From assembly GCF_021295315.1 (NCBI RefSeq), contig NZ_JAIMJA010000009.1:106737-170736 (forward strand): a stretch of 64,000 nt of DNA, read 5' to 3'. This DNA is from Motilimonas cestriensis (GTDB lineage: Bacteria > Pseudomonadota > Gammaproteobacteria > Enterobacterales > CBDFNC01). Under the pieces are notes generated by a model, which was given only the letters and a program-made list of their open reading frames with translations, had not been told where the DNA came from and did not search any database. Positions 41,513 to 51,840 of this stretch are shown piece by piece (the first letter of the stretch is position 1; each line of letters starts with the position of its first letter). A program made the translations under genes and the position numbers.

Positions 41513-43033
41513 CTACTTTAATGCGTTTGCATCAGCAATATTAGCACGCCAAATTGCCGGGCCTTGCTCATGGGCATTAGCGCCGCTGGAATCCACAGCA
41601 ACCGTTACTGGCATATCTTCAACTTCAAATTCATAAATAGCTTCCATGCCTAAATCTTCAAACGCAACAACACGAGAACGCTTAATCGCCTTAGCGACTA
41701 AATATGCAGCGCCGCCAACCGCCATTAAATACACAGCTTGGTGTTTTTTGATTGATTCAACTGTTGCTGGACCACGCTCTGCTTTACCTATCATGCCCAT
41801 TAAACCCGTTTCTTCAAGCATGAAGTCCGTAAACTTATCCATCCGCGTTGACGTGGTTGGACCTGCTGGACCAACTACCTCTTCGCCTACCGCATCAACG
41901 GGGCCAACGTAGTAAATGAAGCGACCATTGAAATCAACTCCTTCAGGTAAGCCTTTACCCGACTCCATCAATTCTTTAATACGCTTATGGGCAGCGTCAC
42001 GGCCAGTAAGGATTTTGCCTGACAGTAACACTGTCTCCCCCATCTTCCATTCTTGCATTTCGGCTTTGGTTAACGTATCTACGTTAACCCGACGAGCATT
42101 CTCGCCCACCTCAAATGTTACCTCAGGCCAGTCTTCTAAACGTGGCGGTTTAAGTTCCGCAGGACCGCTGCCATCAAGGGTAAAATGCGTATGACGCGTG
42201 GCGGCACAGTTTGGGATCATCACCACCGGCTTAGAGGCGGCGTGAGTTGGGCAACTTTTGATTTTAATATCAAGAACAGTCGTCAAGCCACCTAAGCCTT
42301 GTGCGCCAATGCCAAGGTTATTCACTCTATCCATGATATCTAGACGTAGCTTTTCATCTGTGGTTTGCGCACCGCGCTCACGAAGCTCATGAATATCAAC
42401 TGGATCCATTAACGACTCTTTTGCCATTACCGCTGCTTTTTCTGCTGTGCCACCAATGCCAATACCTAACATACCCGGTGGACACCAACCTGCGCCCATC
42501 AGCGGTACGGTTTTTTCAACCCAAGCCGCGACATCATCGGAGGGATTGAGCATGACCATTTTCGATTTGTTTTCTGAGCCGCCCCCCTTAGCCGCGACCA
42601 TTACTTCCACTTTATCGCCCGGCACCATTTCAATGTGTACCACGCCTGGGGTGTTGTCTTTGGTGTTTTTACGTGCGCCAGCAGGATCGGCCACAATGGA
42701 AGCGCGCAATGGATTGTCAGCATTGTTGTAGGCACGGCGGATACCTTCATCAATCATTTGCTGTACGGTTAAATCACTGTCCCATTGCACGTTCATACCA
42801 ATTTTAACAAATGCAGTCACTATGCCGGTGTCTTGACATATTGGCCGGCGACCTTCAGCCGACATGCGCGAATTGATGAGAATTTGCGCCATCGCATCTT
42901 TAGCCGCTTGGCTTTCTTCTTTGTTATATGCCTTTTCTAACGCTTGAATAAAATCCAGCGGGTGGTAATAAGAAATAAACTGCAGTGCATCCGCTACACT
43001 TTCAATTAGGTGTTCTTTTTTTATCACTGACAT
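41513..43033 (-). CDS. fumA: Class I fumarate hydratase
   Basis: 506 residues, one chain with both class I parts. The N-terminal catalytic portion has CQDTGIVTAFVKIG and VVHIEMVPG, and the [4Fe-4S] Cys residues are in RRPICQDTG and in motifs near GAGWCPPGMLGIGIGG and IPNCAATRH. The C-terminal beta portion contains LTGRDAAHKRI and GPTTSTRMDKFTDFML. It hydrates fumarate to malate in the TCA cycle and is oxygen-sensitive. The E. coli paralogues FumA and FumB cannot be distinguished here. Divergent from pabB. Confidence 0.94.
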   Translation of the reverse strand: MSVIKKEHLIESVADALQFISYYHPLDFIQALEKAYNKEESQAAKDAMAQILINSRMSAEGRRPICQDTGIVTAFVKIGMNVQWDSDLTVQQMIDEGIRRAYNNADNPLRASIVADPAGARKNTKDNTPGVVHIEMVPGDKVEVMVAAKGGGSENKSKMVMLNPSDDVAAWVEKTVPLMGAGWCPPGMLGIGIGGTAEKAAVMAKESLMDPVDIHELRERGAQTTDEKLRLDIMDRVNNLGIGAQGLGGLTTVLDIKIKSCPTHAASKPVVMIPNCAATRHTHFTLDGSGPAELKPPRLEDWPEVTFEVGENARRVNVDTLTKAEMQEWKMGETVLLSGKILTGRDAAHKRIKELMESGKGLPEGVDFNGRFIYYVGPVDAVGEEVVGPAGPTTSTRMDKFTDFMLEETGLMGMIGKAERGPATVESIKKHQAVYLMAVGGAAYLVAKAIKRSRVVAFEDLGMEAIYEFEVEDMPVTVAVDSSGANAHEQGPAIWRANIADANALK

Positions 43034-43165
43034 CGACGTTGCCTCACTGTTCCTTGCTCCAACCTAGGAGCATAATTAGCTTTATTGTTATACCCCTTAT
43101 GATACTCTTGCGCGAACCTTGCATCCAGCAAGTGTGTTAAAAACTCTGGTATGGTTTGAAAAAAG

Positions 43166-44575
43166 ATGTCGTTAGTTGTTAAAAAAAACTTATCTTTCTC
43201 TGAGTCTGCGTTAAATCGCATAAAAAACGTGCTATCTCAACAACCTTGGTCCATTATTTTGGGCGGCCAACCGCCACTTAGCCAACATAATCGTTACCAA
43301 ATTATTAGCGCACAGCCCATTGCTTACATTGAGACTTATGGTGAAACCAGCCAAGTCACTTATCAGCAGCAGCGGCTAACCACCAATCAAGACCCATTAG
43401 CGATAGTGCAGCATTGGCGCAAAAAATTATTTAGCCAAGATTTAGGCCAGCCTTGTTGCTTAATTGATGACGCCCTCCCGCTAACAGAATTGCCTTTTAA
43501 GGGCGGTGCCATGGGCTGTTTTAGCTATGATTTGGGCCGTCAATTTGAGCAAATGCCAAGCCAAGCAGAGCATGATTTGCCCTTACCTGACATGGCGGTT
43601 GGTCTCTATGATTGGGCCTTAATTATCGACCATCAAATACAACAAGTTCATCTGGTGGCTAATGGACCAAAGGCAACACAGATTATTGAACAGCGCTTAG
43701 CTTGGTTGCATCAATTAACCGTTAATAAAGCAAATACAGTACCGTTCGCTCTTGAATCTGATTGGCAATCCAACATGAGCCAACGCCAATATCAGGCAAA
43801 ATTTGAGCAGGTACAGCGTTACCTACAAAGTGGCGACTGTTATCAGGTCAATCTAGCACAACGCTTTAATGCTCAATATCAAGGTGATGAATATCAAGCC
43901 TATCAAACATTAGTGCAGGCCAATCAAGCACCGTTTTCTTGTTTTATGCGCCTACCCCAAGGATGCGTTTTATCTATTTCTCCGGAGCGCTTTTTAAAGC
44001 TCGAAGGCAACAAGGTCGAAACAAAACCCATTAAAGGCACTCGTCCACGTATGGCTGAGCCACAGGCGGATATCGCCATGAAGCACGCTTTGGCTACGGC
44101 AGAGAAAGATCGGGCTGAAAACCTGATGATAGTCGATCTATTGCGCAATGATATTGGCAGAGTGTGTCGCCCAGGCAGTGTCGCGGTGCCACAACTGTTC
44201 GCCATAGAAAGCTACCCCGCCGTACATCATTTAGTGAGCACGGTAACCGGTGAGCTAGCAGCACACTATGAAGCAGAAGACTTACTTAGAGCATGCTTTC
44301 CAGGTGGCTCTATTACTGGCGCGCCAAAAATACGTGCGATGGAGGTAATTGAAGAATTAGAGCCTCATCGTCGCAGTTATTATTGTGGTAGCTTGGGCTA
44401 TATTAGTGCAGACGGTAATATGGATACCAACATCGCTATTCGCACTGTGGTTTGCTATCAAAACCAGCTTTATTGTTGGGCCGGCGGGGGCTTAGTGGCA
44501 GACTCAGAGGCCGCGGCAGAATATCAAGAAACCTTTGATAAAGTGGCGAAGATATTACCCTTACTGACCCTGTAA
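43166..44575 (+). CDS. pabB: Aminodeoxychorismate synthase component I
   Basis: 469 residues (E. coli 453). With a PabA glutaminase it makes 4-amino-4-deoxychorismate for folate. An N-terminal PabB-type domain (about 1-190) is followed by the chorismate-binding domain with the active-site KPIKGTRPR (Lys present, as in PabB/ADC synthases), ENLMIVDLLRNDIGRV and FPGGSITGAPKIRAME. No TrpE-type leader or feedback LLES motif is seen. pabA is not nearby. It is followed after 34 bases by nudL, as is usual in gammaproteobacteria. Confidence 0.94.
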   Translation: MSLVVKKNLSFSESALNRIKNVLSQQPWSIILGGQPPLSQHNRYQIISAQPIAYIETYGETSQVTYQQQRLTTNQDPLAIVQHWRKKLFSQDLGQPCCLIDDALPLTELPFKGGAMGCFSYDLGRQFEQMPSQAEHDLPLPDMAVGLYDWALIIDHQIQQVHLVANGPKATQIIEQRLAWLHQLTVNKANTVPFALESDWQSNMSQRQYQAKFEQVQRYLQSGDCYQVNLAQRFNAQYQGDEYQAYQTLVQANQAPFSCFMRLPQGCVLSISPERFLKLEGNKVETKPIKGTRPRMAEPQADIAMKHALATAEKDRAENLMIVDLLRNDIGRVCRPGSVAVPQLFAIESYPAVHHLVSTVTGELAAHYEAEDLLRACFPGGSITGAPKIRAMEVIEELEPHRRSYYCGSLGYISADGNMDTNIAIRTVVCYQNQLYCWAGGGLVADSEAAAEYQETFDKVAKILPLLTL

Positions 44576-44609
44576 TAACTGAGCCCGAGTGATATAGGAG
44601 GAAAATGAG

Positions 44610-45155
44610 GTGCGCCATATATTTCATCGTTTTGCGCTACAACAAGCTCTTCCCCATGGACACCAAGCACCACATGGCCGCTCTGCAGCCGTGCTAGTGG
44701 GCTTGCATCAACATCAGCACCAATGGCAAGTGTTACTGACTCAGCGAGCCTTACACCTGCGCCATCACAAGGGGCAAATCTCCTTCCCCGGCGGCAAAGT
44801 AGAACCAACGGATACCTCATTAGTTCACACAGCTCTACGGGAAAGTGAGGAAGAGGTCGGCTTAACACCTGAGTATGTCAAAGTGATAGGCACCCTACCT
44901 ACGTTTCACACTGGCAGCGGGTTTACCGTCACGCCAATTTTGGCTCAATTGCAGTCTGGTTTTACATTGACTGCCGATCCAAATGAAGTTAAAGACATAT
45001 TCTTTATGCCCTTAAATCAGGTGAAACAGAAACATCATTGCCAAATGACATTAGCAAATAAACCACATGACTTAGTTTTTATTCGCTATCAGCAACGCTT
45101 AATTTGGGGGGCAACTGCGGCGATATTGGATAATTTATACCGCCACTTGAGTTAA
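44610..45155 (+). CDS. nudL: CoA pyrophosphatase, Nudix family
   Basis: 181 residues with a GTG start: AGGAGG ends eight bases before it, whereas the out-of-frame ATG at 44605 is too close. Contains the Nudix box (GGKVEPTD...REsEEEVGL) and the UPF0035 motif LTQRALHLRHHKGQISFPGG that marks CoA and derivatives as substrate. It cleaves CoA to phosphopantetheine and 3',5'-ADP. Probably co-transcribed with pabB. Confidence 0.92.
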   Translation: MRHIFHRFALQQALPHGHQAPHGRSAAVLVGLHQHQHQWQVLLTQRALHLRHHKGQISFPGGKVEPTDTSLVHTALRESEEEVGLTPEYVKVIGTLPTFHTGSGFTVTPILAQLQSGFTLTADPNEVKDIFFMPLNQVKQKHHCQMTLANKPHDLVFIRYQQRLIWGATAAILDNLYRHLS

Positions 45156-45174
45156 TCACCACTTAAAACAACCT

Positions 45175-46170
<996 letters not shown>

Positions 46171-46282
46171 TCATCTTCTGCTAAATTTTAACAGAATAAG
46201 GAAAAAACGGTTTTACTTTACCCCATTAATGGCAAAAGGTAAGCTGAAACTAATTGATTTGGATTAATTTTATGGAATTTTT

Positions 46283-46972
46283 ATGTCCCAAAACGATAAT
46301 TTAGATTTTGCAGCAGTATTGGCAACAGCTGTACACGACATGAAAAATTCATTATTTATGTTGCTGCAATCCATTGAAACCCTGTCTGCAGACAGCGAAA
46401 ATGACCCGCCAGAAAAACGTCAGCAAATTGCGACGCTGCATTATGAAGCATCACGTTTGAATAGTGGTTTAATGCAAATTTTGGCACTCTACCGGTACGA
46501 GCGCGAACAACTGCCTATAAATATCGCCGAGCACTTTGTCTACGATATTTTGGAAGAGCAAGTAGGCCGCAATCAAACTTTTTACCAAAATAAAAATGTC
46601 GACATATCCCTGAATGTTGACCCCGATCTCTCCTGGTATTTTGATGGCGAGCTAATCGCCTACTTAATCAACGATATTCTCGTCAATGCGCTGCGCTATA
46701 CTAAAGATAAAGTTCGCGTCTCTGCCAAAATTCATAACATGAAATTAGAGATTTTGGTTGAAGATAATGGCCAAGGTTATCCCGATGAAATGCTTAAGAT
46801 AGGTGAAAACACGTTGGCTGATTTTGATGTAACGCGTGGCAGAACTGGCTTAGGCCTGTTTTTTGCGAAAAAAATCGCCGCCGCCCACGAGATAAAAAAC
46901 AATACAGGTCACATTTCCTTGAAAAATGGCGGTGAGTTAGGCGGTAGTCAGTTTATGCTAACCTTACCCTGA
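46283..46972 (+). CDS. Soluble sensor histidine kinase without a sensing domain
   Basis: 229 residues, no membrane helix. The H box is close to the N-terminus (VHDMKNSL, His18), then a short dimerisation helix pair and a HATPase domain with LINDILVNALRYT (N box), EDNGQGYP (G1) and GRTGLGLFFAKKIA (G2). It has only the kinase core; the partner sensor or response regulator is not next to it. Short hypothetical membrane gene 47040-47807 follows by 67 bases and may be co-transcribed. Confidence 0.82.
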   Translation: MSQNDNLDFAAVLATAVHDMKNSLFMLLQSIETLSADSENDPPEKRQQIATLHYEASRLNSGLMQILALYRYEREQLPINIAEHFVYDILEEQVGRNQTFYQNKNVDISLNVDPDLSWYFDGELIAYLINDILVNALRYTKDKVRVSAKIHNMKLEILVEDNGQGYPDEMLKIGENTLADFDVTRGRTGLGLFFAKKIAAAHEIKNNTGHISLKNGGELGGSQFMLTLP

Positions 46973-47039
46973 TAAGATATATGACTGTAATATTTCAAAT
47001 ATTCGGCGATTCGCATTTTAATCTCGACCTGAGGATACT

Positions 47040-47807
47040 ATGGTTCTTCCATTAATATTAATTCTAGCCGGTGTACTTCTGTTTGTAATCATAGGTTACA
47101 ACGTCCTCCAGCAATATCGACAAAAGATGGAAGCGGAAAAACGCGCGACCATCGTCAAACAAAAAGCGGTAATCGAAGAAACCGATGAGATGCTATTACA
47201 AGCATCGCGCTTACCCTTCAGCAAAGAGCTGTTGTTAATTTTACACCAACGCGTTTATAACGCCTTGCAAGCCATCGCTCAGGTTGATCCAACACTGGGC
47301 CAAGTCAAACAAAGATTAAATGATATTACCGGGCAAATTAGTAATATTCAGCAAAATTACCAAGCGCCGCCAACTGACTCATATCGTTCACCAGATAACG
47401 ACAAGCAAGCGCTATTAATGCTACAAGTGATCAAAAAAATACGTGCCATTGTTCGCTCTGAGCACTCGAAAGGTAAAGTTGAAACCCCTGTTTATGTCAT
47501 GGAAAACCGCCGCTTAGAATTAATGCAGCTGAAAATTAATCTTGAGAATGCTATCGCGCGCGCGCAAACGGCAAAAATGAATAGGCAATTTGGTACCGTA
47601 AAACAATTATTAGACAAAGCCATTACTACTTTGTCTGGCGTACCAGACCGTGATGCTTACTTACAATCTAAGCTTGAACAGATGGAAGCGATGAAAGCGG
47701 AAATGAATTCACAGCTTAAAACAGCCAGTGATACAGACTTAAAAGAACGTCAAGAAAAAGAAGTGGACGAGCTCGATGTGCTGTTTCAACCAAAAAAGAA
47801 GTGGTAA
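47040..47807 (+). CDS. Membrane-anchored coiled-coil protein, unknown function
   Basis: 255 residues. One N-terminal helix (about 3-22, PLILILAGVLLFVIIGYNVL) leads a charged, heptad-like helical body (Gln/Lys/Glu rich) with no Cys to speak of. GAGG precedes the ATG. It would be a single-pass inner-membrane protein with its bulk in the cytoplasm. Not recognised as a named family. Location 67 bases after the orphan kinase suggests a functional link, as an anchor or scaffold; this is inference. Confidence 0.7.
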   Translation: MVLPLILILAGVLLFVIIGYNVLQQYRQKMEAEKRATIVKQKAVIEETDEMLLQASRLPFSKELLLILHQRVYNALQAIAQVDPTLGQVKQRLNDITGQISNIQQNYQAPPTDSYRSPDNDKQALLMLQVIKKIRAIVRSEHSKGKVETPVYVMENRRLELMQLKINLENAIARAQTAKMNRQFGTVKQLLDKAITTLSGVPDRDAYLQSKLEQMEAMKAEMNSQLKTASDTDLKERQEKEVDELDVLFQPKKKW

Positions 47808-47818
47808 TCCCCTTTCTT

Positions 47819-48775
47819 TCACAAACACATCACTATTACCTCTTGCTCTAGCCACAAATTTTGTTCAATTAGCGGCGCCAAGCGCGCCGCAAGTTCAGGA
47901 TTTAACTTAGCTATTTGCCAAGGTACCTTACCTCTTTTACTTTTCTCCAGAGCAGGCTGGTTACTCTCAACAGGTCTACCATAACGTGCCGCTATGTCAT
48001 GTAAATTTCTCGGCAATAACGGCTTGTATGGGCGGGCTAAGTTGGCAGCCATGCGTAAGCCTATATCGATACCTGCTTGATCTAAGTCGCCAAAATGCAC
48101 CCAACTAATATTAGCGGGTAACATTCCCACTAATAATTCCGCTAATCGCGTGTTATTGCCAGGGGCATAAATAAATAAACATTGCGGCTTTAATTCTATT
48201 TCAATAAATGCGCCTAAGTTTTCAACTGTGATCACATGGGTAAAAGACACCTCACCAGGCAGCAGTTTTGTCACCGTGCTCAATAAGCGCTCCGGTAAAA
48301 TACATTCATTCGACAGCGCAAAAACACCAGATAAATCGAGTAAGCTGCCCTGCTGAAGATATAAACTAAAGCCATGGGCCGAACGAAGGCGTAACGTTTC
48401 ATCTTTGGTGACACTAATATCAGCTTCGACTAACCGTTGACGATCGGCTTCATCTAATGGCTTTTTTGCATCCTTTTTCAATAATGCTTGTAGTACATGC
48501 TGGTTAACTTGAGCGGGAAGGTGAATGTTGAGTTGTTGAATATCCAGTTCCGGATCGGGAGCACAAATAGGCTTGGCCTGTGCTAATTGCCTTCTGATGT
48601 ATTCTTTGCCTTGTGGATTAAGCCAAAATCGCTGGCCTTTTGATAGGGTAAAGTGGTTATCAGTCAATAATCCTTTTAACTCGGACAACCGCTTAGCCGA
48701 CAAATTAACCTCATGACCTTTAAGCAGCTGACGCGCTGCGTATTGGACATACTCATCATCAAATAAACCAGCCAT
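47819..48775 (-). CDS. Stand-alone JetD-like/DUF2220 Toprim-type protein
   Basis: 318 residues. The C-terminal half has the pattern of Wadjet JetD C-terminal (DUF2220) domains: VENLGAF with a Glu near 184, a Gly-Asn loop (YAPGNNTRLAELL), FGDLDQAGIDIGLRMA with two Asp near 228-230, and a terminal WLEQEVI. These are the Toprim metal ligands seen in JetD and topoisomerase VI. The N-terminal half is charged and helical, possibly winged-helix. JetD cleaves plasmid DNA in Wadjet defence, but no JetA, B or C gene is adjacent. Domain call by motif only. Confidence 0.65.
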   Translation of the reverse strand: MAGLFDDEYVQYAARQLLKGHEVNLSAKRLSELKGLLTDNHFTLSKGQRFWLNPQGKEYIRRQLAQAKPICAPDPELDIQQLNIHLPAQVNQHVLQALLKKDAKKPLDEADRQRLVEADISVTKDETLRLRSAHGFSLYLQQGSLLDLSGVFALSNECILPERLLSTVTKLLPGEVSFTHVITVENLGAFIEIELKPQCLFIYAPGNNTRLAELLVGMLPANISWVHFGDLDQAGIDIGLRMAANLARPYKPLLPRNLHDIAARYGRPVESNQPALEKSKRGKVPWQIAKLNPELAARLAPLIEQNLWLEQEVIVMCL

Positions 48776-48929
48776 GAAGTCTTCATCTACATCCGTGTTC
48801 GCAACTAATTTTTATCATACCCGATGGTCAAGATAACCCAAGAGTTATGCCCCAACAACGTGAAGATCTTCATGATTTAACATGATTAATTGTTAGCCCC
48901 ACAACAAGTTTATCGATGTCATGGTGCGA

Positions 48930-49520
48930 CTAATCCACCAACTCAATGTCCAAATGAGACAATAAACAGATTGCTTCATAGCGGCTAAATTTAGCTTTAT
49001 GTAAGCGATTATGGGTAATATCCATATGGTAGTTTTCTGCTCCAACAAAGTTAGCTTGGGTTAAATTTGTTTGACCAAATTGACTGCCATGAAAATCTGA
49101 CCCGCTAAAATCAGCACGGCAAAAGCTCCCCTCTCGAAAATCAACCCGATGCGCCTTACAATCTTTCAGCGTTAGCTCATCAAGACTTAAGCCGAAGAAG
49201 GTACTATCAGATACCAAACATGATTTAAAAGACACTGTCTGATCAAACACATAGTCAAGCCACAGTACTTGAGTCCAATCAATGCCTAGCATTTTACAAG
49301 CCGCAAAACTGACCTGATTAAACTGACAACCCAATATCGAGATATTACTCAAATTACATTGTAAAAAGTTACATCGAATAAACTGACAGCGATTAAAACT
49401 CGCCTCTGAGAAATCACATCGCTCAAAACTGCAGTCTTCAAACGTCAATGAATGATAACTATCTGGCGATATCAGTTGATCAAATGTTTCGTCTACATAT
49501 TGAGTGTGATGATTAAACAT
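48930..49520 (-). CDS. Pentapeptide-repeat protein (Qnr-like)
   Basis: 196 residues from ATG 49520, which has GGA seven bases upstream; ATGs at 49532 and 49559 are in frame but lack a ribosome site. Repeats of A(D/N)LxX type with a central F: CSFERCDFSEASFNRCQF, ADFSGSDFHGSQF, TNLTQANF. Cys in the i-2 position of many repeats, an insertion of non-repeat sequence at about 75-100, and a C-terminal helix typical of beta-helix dimers. Qnr relatives mimic DNA and protect gyrase; a role here is uncertain because most chromosomal members are unstudied. Confidence 0.85.
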   Translation of the reverse strand: MFNHHTQYVDETFDQLISPDSYHSLTFEDCSFERCDFSEASFNRCQFIRCNFLQCNLSNISILGCQFNQVSFAACKMLGIDWTQVLWLDYVFDQTVSFKSCLVSDSTFFGLSLDELTLKDCKAHRVDFREGSFCRADFSGSDFHGSQFGQTNLTQANFVGAENYHMDITHNRLHKAKFSRYEAICLLSHLDIELVD

Positions 49521-49616
49521 AGTGAATTCCATAAAGCAGTTAAGATAAAACCTTGGCATAGGCTGGCAGTAAATATCAAACTAATAGCCCGAATGCAAAG
49601 CCGTCTCAAAAAACCA

Positions 49617-49656
49617 ATTGATAATAGTTATCATTTGCATATAATGATATTCATCA
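49617..49656 (+). promoter_or_regulatory. Fur/Mur-like operator before the predicted Mn transporter
   Basis: GATAATAGTTATCATTT (near-perfect GATAAT-x-GTTATC palindrome) is followed by TATAATGATATTCATCAT, overlapping AT-rich Fur-type half-sites. It lies about 30-60 bases before the ATG at 49677. Metal-dependent repression by Fur or a Mn-sensing relative is expected. Confidence 0.6.
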
Positions 49657-49676
49657 TCCATTATGAGACAGATTCA

Positions 49677-50873
49677 ATGCAACTTTTCGCTACCGACACT
49701 GTAACGCATTTTTCTTTAAAACAATTTACCCTTTCTCATAAACGCTTACTACTTCCAGTTTTGCTGGTCACATTATTACTCCAAGACGATTTGCGAACGA
49801 CCATCGTAGCAACCCTTGCCGATGCTTTTTGGGCGGTATCTTGCTATGTCGCTTTCACTCTCACCCTTTATCATTATTTGTCTGGGCTATTTAATCACAC
49901 CGGCAAACTCAGCCAGTTATTTCGGCGCTCACGCCAAAACCAAGTATTTTTCGCCGCATTGATGGGCGCACTGCCGGGCTGCGGCGGCGCTATCATCGTC
50001 ACCACCCAATTTATTCAGCGTAAGGTAGGCTTTTCAGCCATGGTCGCGGTATTAACCGCCACTATGGGCGACGCGGCTTTTTTACTACTGGCAAGTAAGC
50101 CCCAAATAGGGCTGTTTATGATCATACTGGGTGTTGTGGTTGGCATACTATCTGGAATGCTCATTAACTTGCTCCACAGCGACGATTTTTTGCGGCCAAC
50201 GATAAACTCAGCCCAATTAGCAAACGCCACAAAGGGGAAAAATGTCACGTCAAATATCAGTCGTGCCATCAACTTACAAGGTCGTTTTTGGCAAGTAATT
50301 ATGATTCCGGCCGTCATCATTGCCGCGCTCGGCTCGTTTCAAATCAACATCAATCAGTTACTGTCATTGCCGAGTAATAGCATTGAATGGGTTGGCGCAA
50401 TATTGTCGCTTCTCACATTAAGCTTATGGGCATTAACTAAAAAAACCTGTGACTATCAATCCACCGTCGCTGAGAGTGATAAACAAACTTGCATACATCC
50501 AATGGAAAAAGTTGCACAAGATACCCACTTTGTTAGTGCTTGGGTTATTGTGGCGCTACTCAGCTTTGAGTTAACAATTCATTTCGCAGACGTTAATCTT
50601 TCTGAGTTTCTCACTGGCTGGGGGCCGTGGATGCCATTAATGGGATTAATCATTGGCTTATTACCCGGTTGCGGGCCGCAAATCTTGGTGTCGAGTTTAT
50701 ACATCAGCGGCGCGGTGCCCCTTTCAAGTCAAATTGCCAATGGCATATCAAACGATGGTGATGCGTTATTTCCGGCCTTAGCGCTAGCACCCAAAGCGGC
50801 ACTGGTCGCCACTTTTTATTCTGCTATTCCCGCTTTTGTGGTCGCTTATGGTTATTACTATCTATTCGAATAA
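49677..50873 (+). CDS. Putative manganese transporter (11-helix permease family)
   Basis: 398 residues. The chosen start is ATG 49677; an upstream frame to 49452 runs through the operator and the divergent gene. About ten membrane segments in two halves, each with a Pro-Gly-Cys-Gly motif: MGALPGCGGAII near 100 and GLLPGCGPQIL near 330. This paired P-G-C-G pattern is known from a family annotated as putative manganese (formerly arsenic efflux) transporters. The Fur-like operator supports a metal role. Direction of transport is not clear from sequence. Confidence 0.7.
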   Translation: MQLFATDTVTHFSLKQFTLSHKRLLLPVLLVTLLLQDDLRTTIVATLADAFWAVSCYVAFTLTLYHYLSGLFNHTGKLSQLFRRSRQNQVFFAALMGALPGCGGAIIVTTQFIQRKVGFSAMVAVLTATMGDAAFLLLASKPQIGLFMIILGVVVGILSGMLINLLHSDDFLRPTINSAQLANATKGKNVTSNISRAINLQGRFWQVIMIPAVIIAALGSFQININQLLSLPSNSIEWVGAILSLLTLSLWALTKKTCDYQSTVAESDKQTCIHPMEKVAQDTHFVSAWVIVALLSFELTIHFADVNLSEFLTGWGPWMPLMGLIIGLLPGCGPQILVSSLYISGAVPLSSQIANGISNDGDALFPALALAPKAALVATFYSAIPAFVVAYGYYYLFE

Positions 50874-50934
50874 TCAGGTTACTAAAGTCAAATAAGGCGC
50901 AGCCAAGTCGGCGCGCCCTCTATTTTAACAACCA

Positions 50935-51624
50935 TTACCAAGGATGTTCTTCTCCTTGCCAGGTCCAAAAACGCCCTGAGTGCTCAGGTTGCAGCTTTTC
51001 TACTAATTCAAGGATCCCGGCCGCGCTTTCCTCCGAGGTAATCTCGGCTTCGCTGCCGCCCATATCGGTTTGTACCCAACCAGGGTGCACTGGACACACA
51101 ATAATGCCCTGCTCTTGGAGCTCTAGCGCCATCACTTGCATCACTTTATTCACCGCCGCCTTAGAGCTACGATAAGCAAATGCGCCCTTACTCACGCGGT
51201 TAAGCGAGCCCATTTGACTTGAAACAGTCACAATACGAGGCCGTTCAGCGAGGCTCAAATTATCTAACAGCAATCGACTTAGAGTGAAAGGTGCGATGGT
51301 GTTAATAGCAAAGGCATTTAACCAACCCGCACTGTCCATGTCCGTCAGTGATTGATTAACCGGTCCCATTACGCCCGCATTGTTGATCAGCACATCAATT
51401 TTGCGGCCCCGTAAACCCTTAGCAAAGGCTAGAATTGACGCTTCATCATCAAGGGATAATGTCATCAAACTTAACTCAGCATGATCCCCGCCTAGCGCCT
51501 TTAATGCCCCGCAGCTACCTTCATCACGGTAAGTGGCCAGTACCGCATAACCTTTATTTAAACACGCTTCAGTCAGGGCCAAACCAATACCGCGGTTAGC
51601 ACCAGTGATCAGTATTGTTTCCAT
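50935..51624 (-). CDS. SDR family NAD(P)-dependent oxidoreductase
   Basis: 229 residues. Classical short-chain dehydrogenase: cofactor motif TGANRGIGLA at 7-16, NNAGVMGP near 87, catalytic Ser in VSSQMG and YRSSKAAV (Tyr and Lys of YxxxK near 150). Similar to the YciK/csgA-like cytosolic group. Substrate unknown. Faces away from the transporter gene; probably single. Confidence 0.9.
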   Translation of the reverse strand: METILITGANRGIGLALTEACLNKGYAVLATYRDEGSCGALKALGGDHAELSLMTLSLDDEASILAFAKGLRGRKIDVLINNAGVMGPVNQSLTDMDSAGWLNAFAINTIAPFTLSRLLLDNLSLAERPRIVTVSSQMGSLNRVSKGAFAYRSSKAAVNKVMQVMALELQEQGIIVCPVHPGWVQTDMGGSEAEITSEESAAGILELVEKLQPEHSGRFWTWQGEEHPW

Positions 51625-51840
51625 TGTATCTACTTACTCCGTTTCTATGAGGTTGGTTTTCATTAGCGCTACATCAAGCCTGTATTATTTGAATAATCAT
51701 CAATGATCTAAAGTTGGTTTAAATAACTCGCTAACGCGTTTATACGCAACAAAATCTACATTGGACTAGCCTAACAGATGTCATTTATTTGATATAGCCT
51801 ATACACTGGCTCAGACATTACTGAATGGAGAGAAAGAGAA

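Noticed and set aside
49452..49676. Long N-terminal extension of the Mn transporter
   Set aside because: Crosses the Fur-like operator and the divergent gene's start; no ribosome site.
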